DNA from: Aquabacter cavernae
GTDB taxonomy: Bacteria > Pseudomonadota > Alphaproteobacteria > Rhizobiales > Xanthobacteraceae
Assembly: GCF_003993795.1 (NCBI RefSeq)
Contig: NZ_RWKV01000015.1
Location: forward strand, 310,001 to 374,000
Length of the DNA stretch: 64,000 bases
Direction: 5' to 3'
Both the position numbers and the translations under genes were made by a program. Each line of letters begins with the position of its first letter. Position 1 is the stretch's first letter. This document shows, in pieces, positions 10,301 to 18,942 of the stretch. Under the pieces are notes generated by a model. That model saw only the letters and a list, made by a program, of their open reading frames with translations. It did no database searches and was not told where the DNA came from.

Positions 10301-10548
10301 CTCCACGACTGCATGTAGAGCATGCCCTGGACGCCGTTGACCTGCTCCTCGATGGGCAGCGCCACGGTATCCACCATGGTCTTTGCGCTGGCGCCCGGAT
10401 AGGAGGTGGTCACCGTCACCGTGGGCGGCACGATATTGGGATACTGCGCCACCGGAAGGCGGATCAGGCAGACCGCGCCGATGAGAACGAACAGCAGGGC
10501 GAGCACATTCGCCAGTACCGGCCGCTCGATGAAAAAGCGCGAGATCAT
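7345..10548 (-). CDS. RND multidrug efflux permease (HAE1/AcrB family)
   Basis: 1067 residues, a normal length for the hydrophobe/amphiphile efflux family. It is an inner-membrane, proton-driven trimeric pump that captures toxic small molecules from membrane and periplasm. The N-terminus MISRFFIERPVLANVLALL is typical. The proton-relay acidic pair is in GIVVDDAIVIVE of TM4 near 405, and the matching lysine is in LASKNAILIVEYAR of TM10. Two large periplasmic loops lie after TM1 and TM7. It follows its adaptor gene by 32 bases in the same operon. No outer-membrane channel gene or repressor lies beside it, so a TolC-type partner must be encoded elsewhere. The substrate cannot be read from the sequence. 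Confidence 0.96.
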   Translation of the reverse strand: MISRFFIERPVLANVLALLFVLIGAVCLIRLPVAQYPNIVPPTVTVTTSYPGASAKTMVDTVALPIEEQVNGVQGMLYMQSWSAADGTYTLVVTFDIGTDPNMAQVLVQNRVSIAMASLPQAVQVQGVSVFQKGTSILEFVTLTSPDGRYDGLFLSNYAGIYVQNELARLPGVGNVVVFGAGSYAMRIWMDADKMQAFGLTPSEVINAIQGQSQEVTAGQVGAPPAPSGTGFQYTVNIQGRLNDAPDYENIIVKVDNQNGGRIVRIRDIGRVELGAQSYSKIFTQDNKAATGIGIFQLPEANALDVADAVEKKMEQLSKSFPEGVKYQIPFNTTLFVTASIDEVYKTLFEAGILVLVVIMLFLQDWRATLVPATTVPVTIIGAFAAMAAMGFTVNLSTLFALILAIGIVVDDAIVIVEGVARHIEEGMDGQSAAEKAMDELFGPVIGITLVLMSVFLPASFIPGLTGEMFKQFALVIAATAFISAINAATLKPTQCALWLRKPVPNDKKNAFYRGFNAVYDKCEHWYAGLISRMVHHSKLMVLVAIGLMTLAGWGLARLPTSFLPIEDQGYVVLAVQLPDAASAERTSKVVAQVADIALKVPGVATTLGITGISVLDNNATLANAGVIYVPFKSWDERGQHKGQDLLSIYMTMNREFAKIQEAQVAVLVPPAIQGIGNASGFTMQPQIRDGNFDYSLLQNVTDEIIRKGNEQKALSHLSTSFRASAPQLQVDVNRVKAETLGISVNQVFTTISSYVGSSYVTQINKFGNVFQVYVQAEAKSRLLPTDLQNLKVKSAQGTMVPLGTLIDVRIVPGAPLISLYNLYPSATIVGVNSPGFSSGQALDLMAQIAEATLPPGMGFEWTAMSYQENQVGSQMYYVFGLAILLVYMVLAGQYESWIQPLAVILAVPLALLGTVAALMAVGAANNLYTQIGLVLLIALASKNAILIVEYAREKRAEGMEITDAAVEAARLRFRPILMTSFAFILGVLPLVFATGAGANSRKSIGIAVVSGMLASTCLAVLFVPSFYAVLQRFEEKVLGRKPKTHGPAGSAPGGHAPSGPAEPASV

Positions 10549-10580
10549 GGTCGTCGCCTAACGTTTCGAGGGACCGATAA

Positions 10581-11858
10581 TTAGTTCTTCGCGCCCGAAG
10601 CAGCGGGCGTTCCGGACTTCTGCTCGGGCGGCGGCGAACCGATGGGCGCCTTGGGGGCCTCGGTGCCGGTCATGGTGGTGGTCTCCACCGTGACCTTCGA
10701 GCCCGGAATGGCGCGCTGCAGGCCGTTCACCACCACGTTCTGGCCGGCGGTGAGGCCGCTATTGAGGGCCCGCAGCCCCTTGTCCTGGAGCTGGCCCATC
10801 TTCACCTGGACCTGCTTGACCGAATTGTCGGTATCCACAACCAGCACATAGGAGCCGGTCTGGTTGGTGCCGATCGCGGTGTCGTTCACCACCACGGTGG
10901 GCTGGGCCGGGCCGAGCGGCAGGCGGATGCGGACGAACAGGCCCGGCAGAAGCGCGAGGTCCTTGTTCTCGAAGATGGCCCGCACCGTGAGGGTGCCGAG
11001 ATTGGGGTCCACCTGGGGAGAGATGTAGTCGAGCTTGCCTACGTGGGGATAGCCGGTCTCGGTCTGGAGGCCGATCTCCACCGGGATGTCGCCGACATTC
11101 TCAGACACCGCCTGGAGGCTGCGCCCCCGCTGGGCCAGCGCCTGCTTGATGTTCAGGACCTGGGTCTCGGAGAGGGAGAACCACACATAGATGGGGCTCA
11201 CCTCCACGATGGTGGCAAGCTTGGTGGGGCTGCCATAGCCCACCAGCGCGCCCACATCCTGAAGATGGGCGGTCACGACGCCGTCGAAGGGCGCGGTGAC
11301 CTCGGTGTAGCCGAGATTGATCTTGGCGAGGTCCAGGCTCGCCTGTGCGTTCTGCACATTGGCCACCGCCTGGTCGCGCTTGGCGCGGGCCTGGTCGAGG
11401 GTCGCCTGGGAGGCGAAGTCCTGCTTGGCGAGCTGATTCTGCCGGTTGTACTCGGCCTCGGCCTGGACCTGCAGCGCCTGGTTGGCCGCGAGCACGGCCT
11501 GGGCCTGGGCCACGTCCGCCTTGTACTGGTCCTGCTCGATGACGAAGAGCACCGTGCCCTTCTTCACCAGCGCGCCGTCCTTATATTTAATGTCGGTCAG
11601 GAAGCCCTGCACGCGGGCATTCAGGTCCACCGTATTGATGGAGGCCGTGTTGCCGGTCAGTTCCAGGAAGCGCGTCACCGGCTGCTCGGGCGCCGGGGCG
11701 ACGGTCACCGTGGGCGGTGGCGGCGCGACATAGGTGTTCTTTTCCTCGCATCCCGCCAGCGCAAGCGCAGCTGTGGCGCACGCGGCAACGGCTCCGCGCC
11801 GTCCCCAGGATGCGAAACCGGCAACGCCACGAACACTAATCACCCCGGTCATGCCCAT
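10581..11858 (-). CDS. RND efflux periplasmic adaptor lipoprotein
   Basis: 425 residues, membrane fusion protein family (AcrA/MexA). A signal peptide ends in the lipobox LALAGC, with Cys 37 as the lipid-attachment site. The lipoyl-like half motifs are in LNARVQGFLTDIKYKDGALV and GYTEVTAPFDGVVTAHLQDVG, separated by an Ala/Gln-rich helical hairpin (about 115-180). Beta-barrel and membrane-proximal domains follow, and the tail is low-complexity. It links the inner-membrane pump encoded next to it to an outer-membrane channel. The start at 11858 is backed by GGGGGA about 6 bases upstream and by a promoter ending close to it. Confidence 0.95.
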   Translation of the reverse strand: MGMTGVISVRGVAGFASWGRRGAVAACATAALALAGCEEKNTYVAPPPPTVTVAPAPEQPVTRFLELTGNTASINTVDLNARVQGFLTDIKYKDGALVKKGTVLFVIEQDQYKADVAQAQAVLAANQALQVQAEAEYNRQNQLAKQDFASQATLDQARAKRDQAVANVQNAQASLDLAKINLGYTEVTAPFDGVVTAHLQDVGALVGYGSPTKLATIVEVSPIYVWFSLSETQVLNIKQALAQRGRSLQAVSENVGDIPVEIGLQTETGYPHVGKLDYISPQVDPNLGTLTVRAIFENKDLALLPGLFVRIRLPLGPAQPTVVVNDTAIGTNQTGSYVLVVDTDNSVKQVQVKMGQLQDKGLRALNSGLTAGQNVVVNGLQRAIPGSKVTVETTTMTGTEAPKAPIGSPPPEQKSGTPAASGAKN

Positions 11859-11882
11859 CCCCCGACCGTCGAAGTCGGGCGG

Positions 11883-11911
11883 ATACTACGCAGCGCACAA
11901 CGGGCTGTCCA
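11883..11911 (-). promoter_or_regulatory. Sigma-70 type promoter of the RND efflux operon
   Basis: On the minus strand, TGGACA (11906-11911) and TAGTAT (11883-11888) are separated by exactly 17 bases. Transcription would start near 11876, only about 18 bases before the adaptor start codon, with a GGGGGA ribosome site between. I see no clear repressor palindrome overlapping it. Confidence 0.55.
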
Positions 11912-11977
11912 TGACACAGACCGACCCTTTCCCGCCTTTGCGGCCCGCCTCCCCTTGCGAGAGGACGGGCGCGATCA

Positions 11978-12006
11978 TTGACAAGGCCGGGTACCGTTCA
12001 TAAGTC
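11978..12006 (+). promoter_or_regulatory. Possible secA promoter in the 397-bp divergent gap
   Basis: A perfect -35 box TTGACA (11978-11983) is followed 17 bases later by TAAGTC, a poor -10. It would leave a 240-nt leader ahead of secA. The rest of the gap (12007-12255) shows only an imperfect inverted repeat, CGCATTC at about 12092 with GAATGCG at about 12118, and no credible gene. Confidence 0.3.
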
Positions 12007-12255
12007 TCCCTCCGGCAGAGCGGTGTCTCCCCACCAAGCCGCCCGCGGGCCCAGGCCGGCAGAAGCCCCTTGGTGCTGGTGCCGACCCCGCGCATTCGCT
12101 CGTTTGAAACGCCTGCGGAATGCGTCCGGAACCCGGTTCGGACTTGGTAGCGCCGCATTGAAGGCGTCGTTGGGGGGGGCGTCCTCGGCCCGGAAGCGCG
12201 GTGGCCGTCCACGCGCATCCCGATATGGCGACGGAACGGATAGAGACATTAAACC

Positions 12256-15036
12256 ATGCTTGGCGGACTTGCTCGGAAGCTGTTCGGTTCGGCCAATGAC
12301 CGCAGGGTCAAAGGCTACCGCCCCACGGTCCAGGCCATCAATGCCCTGGAGCCGGAGCTTTCGGCCCTGAGCGACGACGCGCTGCGCGCGCGCACCGAAC
12401 AATTCCGGGCCGAGTTCGCCGCGGGCAAGAGCCTGGACGACCTGCTCGTCCCCGCCTTCGCCACGGTGCGCGAGGCCTCCAAGCGCGTGCTCGGCCTGCG
12501 CCATTTCGATGTGCAGCTCATCGGCGGCATGGTGCTGCATGACGGCGGCATCGCCGAAATGCGCACCGGCGAGGGCAAGACCCTGGTGGCCACCGCCCCG
12601 GTCTATCTCAACGCGCTCGCCGGCAAGGGCGTGCATGTGGTGACGGTGAACGACTACCTCGCCAAGCGCGACGCGGAATGGATGGCCCGCATCTACCGCT
12701 TCCTCGGCCTGTCCACCGGCATCATCGTGCATGGCCTGGACGACGAGCAGCGCCGCATGGCCTACGAATGCGATGTCACCTACGCCACCAATAACGAGCT
12801 GGGCTTCGACTATCTGCGCGACAACATGAAGTATGACCGCGCCCACATGGTGCAGCGGCCGCACTTCTTCGCCATCGTGGACGAGGTGGACTCCATCCTG
12901 GTGGACGAGGCGCGCACGCCCCTCATCATTTCCGGCCCGCTGGAAGACCGTTCCGAATTCTACAACACCATCGACACCTACATTCCCGGCCTCGCCAAGA
13001 GCGACTACGAGGTGGACGAGAAGCAGCGCTCCGTGGCCCTCACCGAAGAGGGCATGGAGAAGATGGAGCAGACGCTCAGCGCGGCGGGCCTGCTGAAGTC
13101 CGACTCGCTCTACGACATCGAGAACGTCTCGGTGGTTCACCATGTGAACCAGGCGCTGCGGGCCCACACCCTGTTCCAGCGCGACAAGGACTATATCGTC
13201 CGCAACAACGAAGTGGTGATCATCGACGAGTTCACCGGCCGCATGATGCCCGGCCGGCGGTATTCGGAAGGCCTTCACCAGGCCCTGGAGGCGAAGGAGC
13301 ACGTCGCCGTCCAGCCGGAGAACCAGACGCTCGCCTCCATCACCTTCCAGAATTATTTCCGCCTCTACCAGAAGCTCGCCGGCATGACCGGCACCGCTTC
13401 CACCGAGGCGGCGGAATTCTCCGACATCTACAAGCTCGAAGTGGTGGAGATCCCCACCAACCTGTCCGTGTCCCGCATCGACGACGATGACGAGGTCTAT
13501 CGCACGACGCAGGAGAAGTTCGACGCCATCATCAAGCTCATCGACGAGGCGCACGCGCGCGCGCAGCCCGTCCTGGTGGGCACCACCTCCATCGAGAAGT
13601 CGGAGATGCTGGCGGAGCGCCTGCGCGTCGCGGGCTTCAAGCAGAAGGACTTCTCGGACCCCGAGGCCTTCACCGGCCATATGGCGGGCAAGAATTTCGC
13701 GGTGCTGAACGCCCGCTACCACGAGCAGGAAGCCTATATCGTCGCCCAGGCCGGCGTGCCCGGCGCGGTCACCATCGCCACCAACATGGCGGGCCGCGGC
13801 ACCGACATCCAGCTCGGCGGCAATGCCGACATGCGCATTTCCCAGGAATTGCCCGACCTGGCCGAGGACGCCCCCGAGCGTCCTGCGAGGGAGGCCGCGA
13901 TCCGTGAGGATATCGGCGCGCTGAAGAAGAAGGCGCTGGAAGCCGGCGGCCTCATGGTCATCGGCACCGAGCGCCACGAAAGCCGGCGCATCGACAACCA
14001 GCTCCGCGGCCGCTCCGGCCGCCAGGGCGACCCCGGCCATTCCAAGTTCTTCCTCTCCCTCGACGACGACTTGATGCGCATCTTCGGGTCGGACCGGCTC
14101 GACGGCATGCTGCAGCGCCTCGGCCTGAAGGACGGCGAGGCCATCATCCATCCCTGGATCAACAAGGCGCTGGAAAAGGCGCAGCAGAAGGTCGAGGCGC
14201 GCAACTACGACATCCGCAAGAACCTGCTGAAATATGACGACGTGCTGAATGACCAGCGCAAGGTCGTGTTCGAGCAGCGCCTTGAGCTGATGAATGACGA
14301 GGATGTCGCGGAGACCGTGGAGGACATGCGCCACTCGGTCATCACCGACCTCGTGGCCAAATACATCCCGGTCAATTCCTATCCCGAACAGTGGGACCTG
14401 CCGGGCCTCGACTTCGCGGTGCGCGACGTGCTCACCCTTGCCCTTCCCGTGGAGGAGTGGGCGAAGGAAGAGGGCATCGGCTCCGAGGAAGTCACCCAGC
14501 GCATCATCCAGCGCGCCGACGAGTGGATGGCCTCCAAGAGCGCCCGGTACGGCCCGGAACTGATGCGCTATGTGGAGAAGTCCGTCCTGCTCCAGACGCT
14601 GGATCATCTCTGGCGCGAGCACATCGCCATGCTGGACCATCTGCGTCAGGTGGTGGGCCTGCGCGGCTATGCCCAGCGCGACCCGCTGAACGAGTACAAG
14701 TCCGAGGCCTTCCAGCTCTTCGCCGCCCTGCTGGGGCGTCTGCGGGAGATCGTCACCTCGCAGCTCATGCGGGTTGAGATCGTCACCTCCCCGCCGCCCA
14801 TGGAAGAGCTTCCGCCCATGGAAGCGCACCATATCAACGCCACCACGGGCGAGGACGAGATGGCCTCCGCAGGCGCCGCCATCGGCTCGCGCCCGGTGCC
14901 GGCCATTGCCGGCGACGTGGCGGTCGCGGAGCGCGACCCCAACGATGCCTCCACCTGGGGCAAGGTGGGCCGCAACGAGAATTGCCCGTGCGGCTCCGGC
15001 AAGAAGTTCAAGCACTGCCACGGCCGCTTCGCCTGA
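12256..15036 (+). CDS. secA: Preprotein translocase ATPase SecA
   Basis: 926 residues. The motor binds preproteins and SecB and drives them through SecYEG. The Walker A motif MRTGEGKT is at 102-109. The DEAD-like box is in [17 protein letters not shown]. The second nucleotide-binding fold carries [16 protein letters not shown] and [17 protein letters not shown]. The C-terminus carries the zinc-binding [14 protein letters not shown] that contacts SecB and lipids. Length matches alphaproteobacterial SecA. The start [16 protein letters not shown] is the conserved N-terminus, although no strong Shine-Dalgarno precedes it. It is transcribed alone and ends at a strong terminator. Confidence 0.98.
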   Translation: MLGGLARKLFGSANDRRVKGYRPTVQAINALEPELSALSDDALRARTEQFRAEFAAGKSLDDLLVPAFATVREASKRVLGLRHFDVQLIGGMVLHDGGIAEMRTGEGKTLVATAPVYLNALAGKGVHVVTVNDYLAKRDAEWMARIYRFLGLSTGIIVHGLDDEQRRMAYECDVTYATNNELGFDYLRDNMKYDRAHMVQRPHFFAIVDEVDSILVDEARTPLIISGPLEDRSEFYNTIDTYIPGLAKSDYEVDEKQRSVALTEEGMEKMEQTLSAAGLLKSDSLYDIENVSVVHHVNQALRAHTLFQRDKDYIVRNNEVVIIDEFTGRMMPGRRYSEGLHQALEAKEHVAVQPENQTLASITFQNYFRLYQKLAGMTGTASTEAAEFSDIYKLEVVEIPTNLSVSRIDDDDEVYRTTQEKFDAIIKLIDEAHARAQPVLVGTTSIEKSEMLAERLRVAGFKQKDFSDPEAFTGHMAGKNFAVLNARYHEQEAYIVAQAGVPGAVTIATNMAGRGTDIQLGGNADMRISQELPDLAEDAPERPAREAAIREDIGALKKKALEAGGLMVIGTERHESRRIDNQLRGRSGRQGDPGHSKFFLSLDDDLMRIFGSDRLDGMLQRLGLKDGEAIIHPWINKALEKAQQKVEARNYDIRKNLLKYDDVLNDQRKVVFEQRLELMNDEDVAETVEDMRHSVITDLVAKYIPVNSYPEQWDLPGLDFAVRDVLTLALPVEEWAKEEGIGSEEVTQRIIQRADEWMASKSARYGPELMRYVEKSVLLQTLDHLWREHIAMLDHLRQVVGLRGYAQRDPLNEYKSEAFQLFAALLGRLREIVTSQLMRVEIVTSPPPMEELPPMEAHHINATTGEDEMASAGAAIGSRPVPAIAGDVAVAERDPNDASTWGKVGRNENCPCGSGKKFKHCHGRFA

Positions 15037-15067
15037 GGCTTCCGACCGGCACGTCCTCCGACCGAAG

Positions 15068-15105
15068 AAACCGCATCCGGATGTCCGCCGGATGCGGTTT
15101 TTTGT
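15068..15105 (+). terminator. Intrinsic terminator of secA
   Basis: A 13-bp perfect stem (15068-15080 with 15088-15100) with a 7-base loop runs into six Ts (15098-15103), 32 bases after the secA stop. Confidence 0.92.
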
Positions 15106-15316
15106 TGCGCGGAGACGGCGTCAAACGCGCGGCCCGGCCGGTCCCCGTTTTTCCTGCACAGGGGGCGCGATGGGGATAGACGGCGCGCGAAGACACCCCC
15201 TCCCGTGGAGATGCCTCACGGTCATGAGCCCGAGAGCACGACCGTAGAACGCTTGAGAGCATCTCACGGTTTTAGGGTAACACCGCGGAATTCGGGCCCG
15301 CACTCAGGCCTGTTCG

Positions 15317-15336
15317 CCCTTCCGCGAGGGGAAGGG
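15317..15336. other. Short hairpin in the secA/L,D-transpeptidase gap
   Basis: CCCTTCC (15317-15323) pairs with GGAAGGG (15330-15336), 28 bases past the end of the minus-strand transpeptidase gene. There is no T-run, so a terminator role is only possible. The remainder of the 15104-15363 gap shows nothing I can interpret. Confidence 0.3.
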
Positions 15337-15363
15337 GACCCATCGATCACAGGCTGAAACGAC

Positions 15364-16623
15364 TTAGCGCGTCGCCCCGAAACCGGCGGAGGGCAGGATG
15401 CCATTGGCGCCGGAGAGGGTCGAAGCCGCAGCAGCCGCCGAGGCCGACAGGCTGGCCGTCTGCTGCCCCAGGGGAGCGGCAGGCGCGGCCGCCTGGGGCG
15501 CAGCGGGGTTGGTCTGCGCCACCGACAGCAGCGTCGCGGTGCCCGAGGACGCCAGCGTGCCAGAGGAGGCCACGGCGCCGATAGGCGTGAAGCCGTCATC
15601 CTGGACCCGCGGGGGCCGGGTGGTCTTGGGAATCGTGCCCGGCGCAGGCGCCGCGGCGACGATGGGGCCGTCCTGGTAGGCCGGGTTCTGTTCCTTGAAA
15701 TTCGCCAGGAAAATGGGGTGCATGCCACCATCTATGCCCGCCCGGCTGGGCGCCATGGGGGTCGAGCCGATGATCTCGGCGACCCTGGCATCGTCCCCGT
15801 GCTGCTTGTTGAACACCGCCTGCGCCACGTCGGGCGCCACCGTATAAGAAGGGCACGGCAGGTTGGCGTCGAAGCCGCGGCCGCCGTCCGGCGTGGCGTT
15901 GAACACGTAGCGCCGATTGCAGACATTCACCTTCGGCTCGCGATGCGACACGTCGAAGGCGTCCGTCCCTTCCTTCAGGTTCTTCCAGAAGGGCATGGCG
16001 GGATTGTTGCGGTGCTTGGCGAGGTTGGTGGCCGTCATGCGGAACGGCAGGGCCTGCACCTGGAATGCCTTCTGCCCCCCCTCGAACGCCTCGCGTCCCA
16101 GGGCGTACAGCTCGGCCACCTGCTCGTCCGTCATGGCGTAGCAGCCGGCGGACGAACAGTCGCCGTGCACCATGAGGAATTCGCCGGTGCGCCCATAGGA
16201 GCGGTCATAGGCGTTGGGGAAGCCGAGATTGAAGGAGAGATAATAGCTCGAGTTCGGGTTCATCTGGCCCGGCGTGATCGTATAGAAGCCCTCGGGCGCC
16301 TGGCGGTCGCCGATCTTCACCTTGGGGCCGAGATCACCGGACCAGCGGCAGATGGGATAGGTCTTGAGCAGCGCATACTCGCCGTTGCGCTTTTCCTTCC
16401 AGACCTCCAGCTCCGCTTCCTGCTTGTAGATGCGCACCAGGATCGGGCTCTGGGTCGACATGCCCTTTTCCTCGATCAGCGCCACGGTCTTGGAGGACAG
16501 AGGCTGCCGGGCGCGGGCGGAAATGTCGTTGGATCCGGCATTGCACCCAGCCAGCGCCAAGGCGGCGACAGTGGCCAGAGCGGCGATCCGAAGGCGGGCG
16601 AAGCGAGGCAGCGGACGGCTCAA
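15364..16623 (-). CDS. L,D-transpeptidase (YkuD-fold) lipoprotein
   Basis: 419 residues. The signal peptide ends at lipobox LALAGC (Cys 27), so the protein is probably a membrane-tethered periplasmic enzyme. The YkuD catalytic core has VHGDCSSAGCYAMTD at about 152-166, giving His 153 and the nucleophile Cys 161 in the family pattern HxnS-G-C. It would form or cut 3-3 peptidoglycan links or attach proteins to peptidoglycan, as in ErfK/YafK-like proteins. A long Ala/Pro-rich tail (about 310-419) has no recognisable domain. It is transcribed alone. The specific reaction cannot be told from sequence. Confidence 0.88.
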   Translation of the reverse strand: MSRPLPRFARLRIAALATVAALALAGCNAGSNDISARARQPLSSKTVALIEEKGMSTQSPILVRIYKQEAELEVWKEKRNGEYALLKTYPICRWSGDLGPKVKIGDRQAPEGFYTITPGQMNPNSSYYLSFNLGFPNAYDRSYGRTGEFLMVHGDCSSAGCYAMTDEQVAELYALGREAFEGGQKAFQVQALPFRMTATNLAKHRNNPAMPFWKNLKEGTDAFDVSHREPKVNVCNRRYVFNATPDGGRGFDANLPCPSYTVAPDVAQAVFNKQHGDDARVAEIIGSTPMAPSRAGIDGGMHPIFLANFKEQNPAYQDGPIVAAAPAPGTIPKTTRPPRVQDDGFTPIGAVASSGTLASSGTATLLSVAQTNPAAPQAAAPAAPLGQQTASLSASAAAAASTLSGANGILPSAGFGATR

Positions 16624-16863
16624 CGCAGAACTCCAAGGTCCGTTCCGGGCGCGGTGAGCGACATGATTAGACCCTCTACCCTTGCTGGCCGGTTACCGCA
16701 AGACGGCGGAAAAGAGAACAGGATCCGTCGCTTCATGGCACAGAAGCGAGCAATTGAGGCCAAGTTGAGATGGTTCCCGCACATGCGACCGCGTTTGCCG
16801 CATCGCGAAAGCTCCGCGCAAGCCCATGGTTAACAAAGGTTTAAAATGGGTGCGGCGCAGCGC

Positions 16864-17814
16864 TCAGAGCGTACGGCCGATGGCGAGGAACTTCTCCCGC
16901 CGCGCCTTGCGCACCGTGATCCCGTCCATGCCCGCAAGGCTCGCCATCGCGTCGGCAATGGCATCGCCGGCAGCGGCGATGGCCGCCTTCGCGTCGCGAT
17001 GCGCGCCGCCCGTGGGCTCCTTGATGATGGTGTCCACGATCCCGAAGCGCAGCAGGTCCTGCGCCGTGATCTTCATGTTGGTGGCGGCTTCCTGCGCCTT
17101 GGCGGTGTCGCGCCACAGGATGGAGGCAGCCCCTTCCGGCGAGATCACGCTATAGACCGCGTGCTCCAGCATCAGCACCTTGTTGGCGGTGGCGGTGGCG
17201 ATGGCGCCGCCCGACCCGCCCTCGCCAATGATCATCGCCACATTGGGAACGGTGAGCGCGAGGCAGGCATCGATGGAGCGGGCGATGGCTTCCGCCTGCC
17301 CGCGCTCTTCGGCGCCGATGCCGGGATAGGCACCGGCCGTGTCCACCAGGGCCACCACGGGAAGCTGGAACCGGTCGGCCAGCTCCATGATCCGGACCGC
17401 CTTGCGATAGCCCTCGGGACGCGCCATGCCGAAATTGTGCCGGATGCGGGACTCGGTGTTGGAGCCCTTCTCATGGCCAATCACGCACACCGCCTCGCCC
17501 CGGAAACGCGCGAAGCCGCCGATGATGGCCTCGTCCTCGCCGAACTTGCGGTCGCCCGCGAGCGGCGTGAAGTCGGTGAATAGCGACTTGGCGTAGTCGG
17601 AGAAGTGCGGGCGCAGGGGATGGCGCGCCACCAGCGTCTTCTGCCAAGGGGTCAGGTTCGAATAGAGCTGCACCAGGGCCTCGCGGGCCTTGGTCTCCAG
17701 GCGCTGGACATCCTCGGCGATGGCCACGCCGTCTCCGGTGGAGAGCGCGCGCAGTTCCTCGACCTTTGCCTCCAGCTCGGCCACCGGCTTCTCGAAGTCC
17801 AAATAGCTGCGCAT
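16864..17814 (-). CDS. accA: Acetyl-CoA carboxylase carboxyltransferase subunit alpha
   Basis: 316 residues. It is part of the enzyme that makes malonyl-CoA for fatty acid synthesis, pairing with AccD in the cytoplasm. The start [21 protein letters not shown] is the conserved AccA N-terminus and discards about 44 upstream open codons. Key segments are [46 protein letters not shown] and [11 protein letters not shown], which form the crotonase-type carboxyltransferase site. It has the standard family length. It stands alone, with 240 bp before the next minus-strand gene; that gap (16624-16863) shows no further gene. Confidence 0.97.
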   Translation of the reverse strand: MRSYLDFEKPVAELEAKVEELRALSTGDGVAIAEDVQRLETKAREALVQLYSNLTPWQKTLVARHPLRPHFSDYAKSLFTDFTPLAGDRKFGEDEAIIGGFARFRGEAVCVIGHEKGSNTESRIRHNFGMARPEGYRKAVRIMELADRFQLPVVALVDTAGAYPGIGAEERGQAEAIARSIDACLALTVPNVAMIIGEGGSGGAIATATANKVLMLEHAVYSVISPEGAASILWRDTAKAQEAATNMKITAQDLLRFGIVDTIIKEPTGGAHRDAKAAIAAAGDAIADAMASLAGMDGITVRKARREKFLAIGRTL

Positions 17815-17992
17815 GGATGCCCGCGGGGTTGAAGGTGAACGACGCCTGGCCGCGCCTGAAAGCGGGCGGAAGCTGCCTGCCGCAGGCGGGGGAGTCAAGC
17901 ACCGCAGGCGTCCGGGCTCTGCGGCAGGCGCAACGCAACCTTGCACCCACCATCGGCGTTAAAGCTCGAAAGTGGTGAATGTGAGAACCCAA

Positions 17993-18208
17993 ATGACGTC
18001 CAAGTCCCATGCACACCCGGCGCCGTCCACCGCCCCCAAGCCGCCGCACAAGGGGCGGCGGGCGGATCGAAGCACCGATACCGGCCCCGCGCTTCCCGCC
18101 GCCGGGCCCCACGCGGCGCCGCACCTCACGGACCCCGAAAAGACTCCGGGCACCGGCAGCCTGCCCGATCCCCACCGGCCGAATGCGGGCGATTCCACCA
18201 CCGGGTGA
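17993..18208 (+). CDS. Possible small hydrophilic protein (71 residues)
   Basis: An open frame in the 516-bp gap between accA and the YggT gene encodes a polar, Pro/His/Lys-rich peptide starting MTSKSHAHPAPSTAPKPP and ending with PDPHRPNAGDSTTG. It has no membrane segment and no cysteine. Third-position GC is clearly above first and second positions, which fits coding. The segment LTDPEKTPGTGSLPD resembles short conserved alphaproteobacterial proteins I have seen, but I cannot name a family. There is no good ribosome site. It could equally be chance reading of GC-rich spacer. Confidence 0.35.
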   Translation: MTSKSHAHPAPSTAPKPPHKGRRADRSTDTGPALPAAGPHAAPHLTDPEKTPGTGSLPDPHRPNAGDSTTG

Positions 18209-18231
18209 GACGGTCAGGCAGCCACGCAGGA

Positions 18232-18266
18232 CGCCTTGGCTCTGTTCAAGTGATGCCGCCTTGGCT
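18232..18266. repeat. Pair of 10-bp direct repeats upstream of the YggT gene
   Basis: CGCCTTGGCT occurs at 18232-18241 and again at 18257-18266, a 25-bp step, 65 bases before the YggT start. The spacing could suit a regulator bound on one face of DNA. No partner is known. Confidence 0.3.
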
Positions 18267-18330
18267 ATTGGTGCGCACATGAGCGGCTCGTTGCGAGACC
18301 GTCTCCGTCCTGCCGAGGAATTCTTCGCTG

Positions 18331-18621
18331 ATGCGCGCCATTCTCGACGTGATCCTGATCATCCTGCAGCTCTATGTGTGGGTGCTCATCGCCTCCGCCA
18401 TCCTGTCCTGGCTGGTGGCGTTCAATGTCGTGAACATGCACAACCAGTTTGTGCGCTCGGTGGGCGAGTTCCTCTACCGCATCACGGAGCCGGTGCTGGC
18501 GCCGCTGCGCTCGATCCTGCCCAGCCTCGGCGGCCTCGATCTGTCGCCCATGGTGCTGATCCTGATCATCTTCTTCATCGAGCGCGTGATCGGCCTCTAC
18601 ATCTACCCCTACGTGTTTTGA
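18331..18621 (+). CDS. YggT family membrane protein
   Basis: 96 residues with two membrane spans (about 3-25 and 68-92). The conserved linker FLYRITEPVLAPLRSILPSLGGLDLSPM is the YggT signature, with the TEP-x3-P-x-R motif near 49. The family is linked to cell-envelope and osmotic functions and to cofactor/division gene neighbourhoods, but its biochemistry is unsettled. It is followed 3 bases later by the DUF167 gene, the usual YggT-YggU pairing. Confidence 0.9.
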   Translation: MRAILDVILIILQLYVWVLIASAILSWLVAFNVVNMHNQFVRSVGEFLYRITEPVLAPLRSILPSLGGLDLSPMVLILIIFFIERVIGLYIYPYVF

Positions 18622-18624
18622 GCC

Positions 18625-18933
18625 TTGCCCTTCTGGAGCGAGAGCGCGGACGGGCTGGAGATTCGCGTCCGCGTGACGCCGAAGGGCGGGCGGGACGCCA
18701 TTGACGGCACCGCCGCCCTTTCGGACGGACGCGAGGTGCTGAAGGTGCGGGTGCGGGTCGCGCCGGAGGACGGGGCGGCCAATGCCGCCGTGACGAAGCT
18801 GCTGGCCGCCGCCGCCGGTATCGCCGCCTCCCAGGTGACTTTGGCCGCCGGGGCGACCGCGCGGGTCAAGACCTTCCGGCTGAAGGGCGACATGGCCGCC
18901 CTGCGCAAGGCGCTGGAAGACGCCGCCTCCTGA
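18625..18933 (+). CDS. DUF167 (YggU) family protein
   Basis: 102 residues, small soluble alpha/beta protein. The family signature is in LEIRVRVTPKGGRDAIDG, EVLKVRVRVAPEDGAANAAVTKLLA and VTLAAGATARVKTFRL. It likely starts at TTG 18625, three bases past the YggT stop, implying translational coupling. Function is unknown. It converges on the amidohydrolase gene with a gap of 9 bases. Confidence 0.88.
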   Translation: MPFWSESADGLEIRVRVTPKGGRDAIDGTAALSDGREVLKVRVRVAPEDGAANAAVTKLLAAAAGIAASQVTLAAGATARVKTFRLKGDMAALRKALEDAAS

Positions 18934-18942
18934 GCGGCAGCC

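Noticed and set aside
11998-15021. Long open frame antisense to secA
   Set aside because: Composition is typical of a shadow frame, and secA covers the same bases with every catalytic motif.
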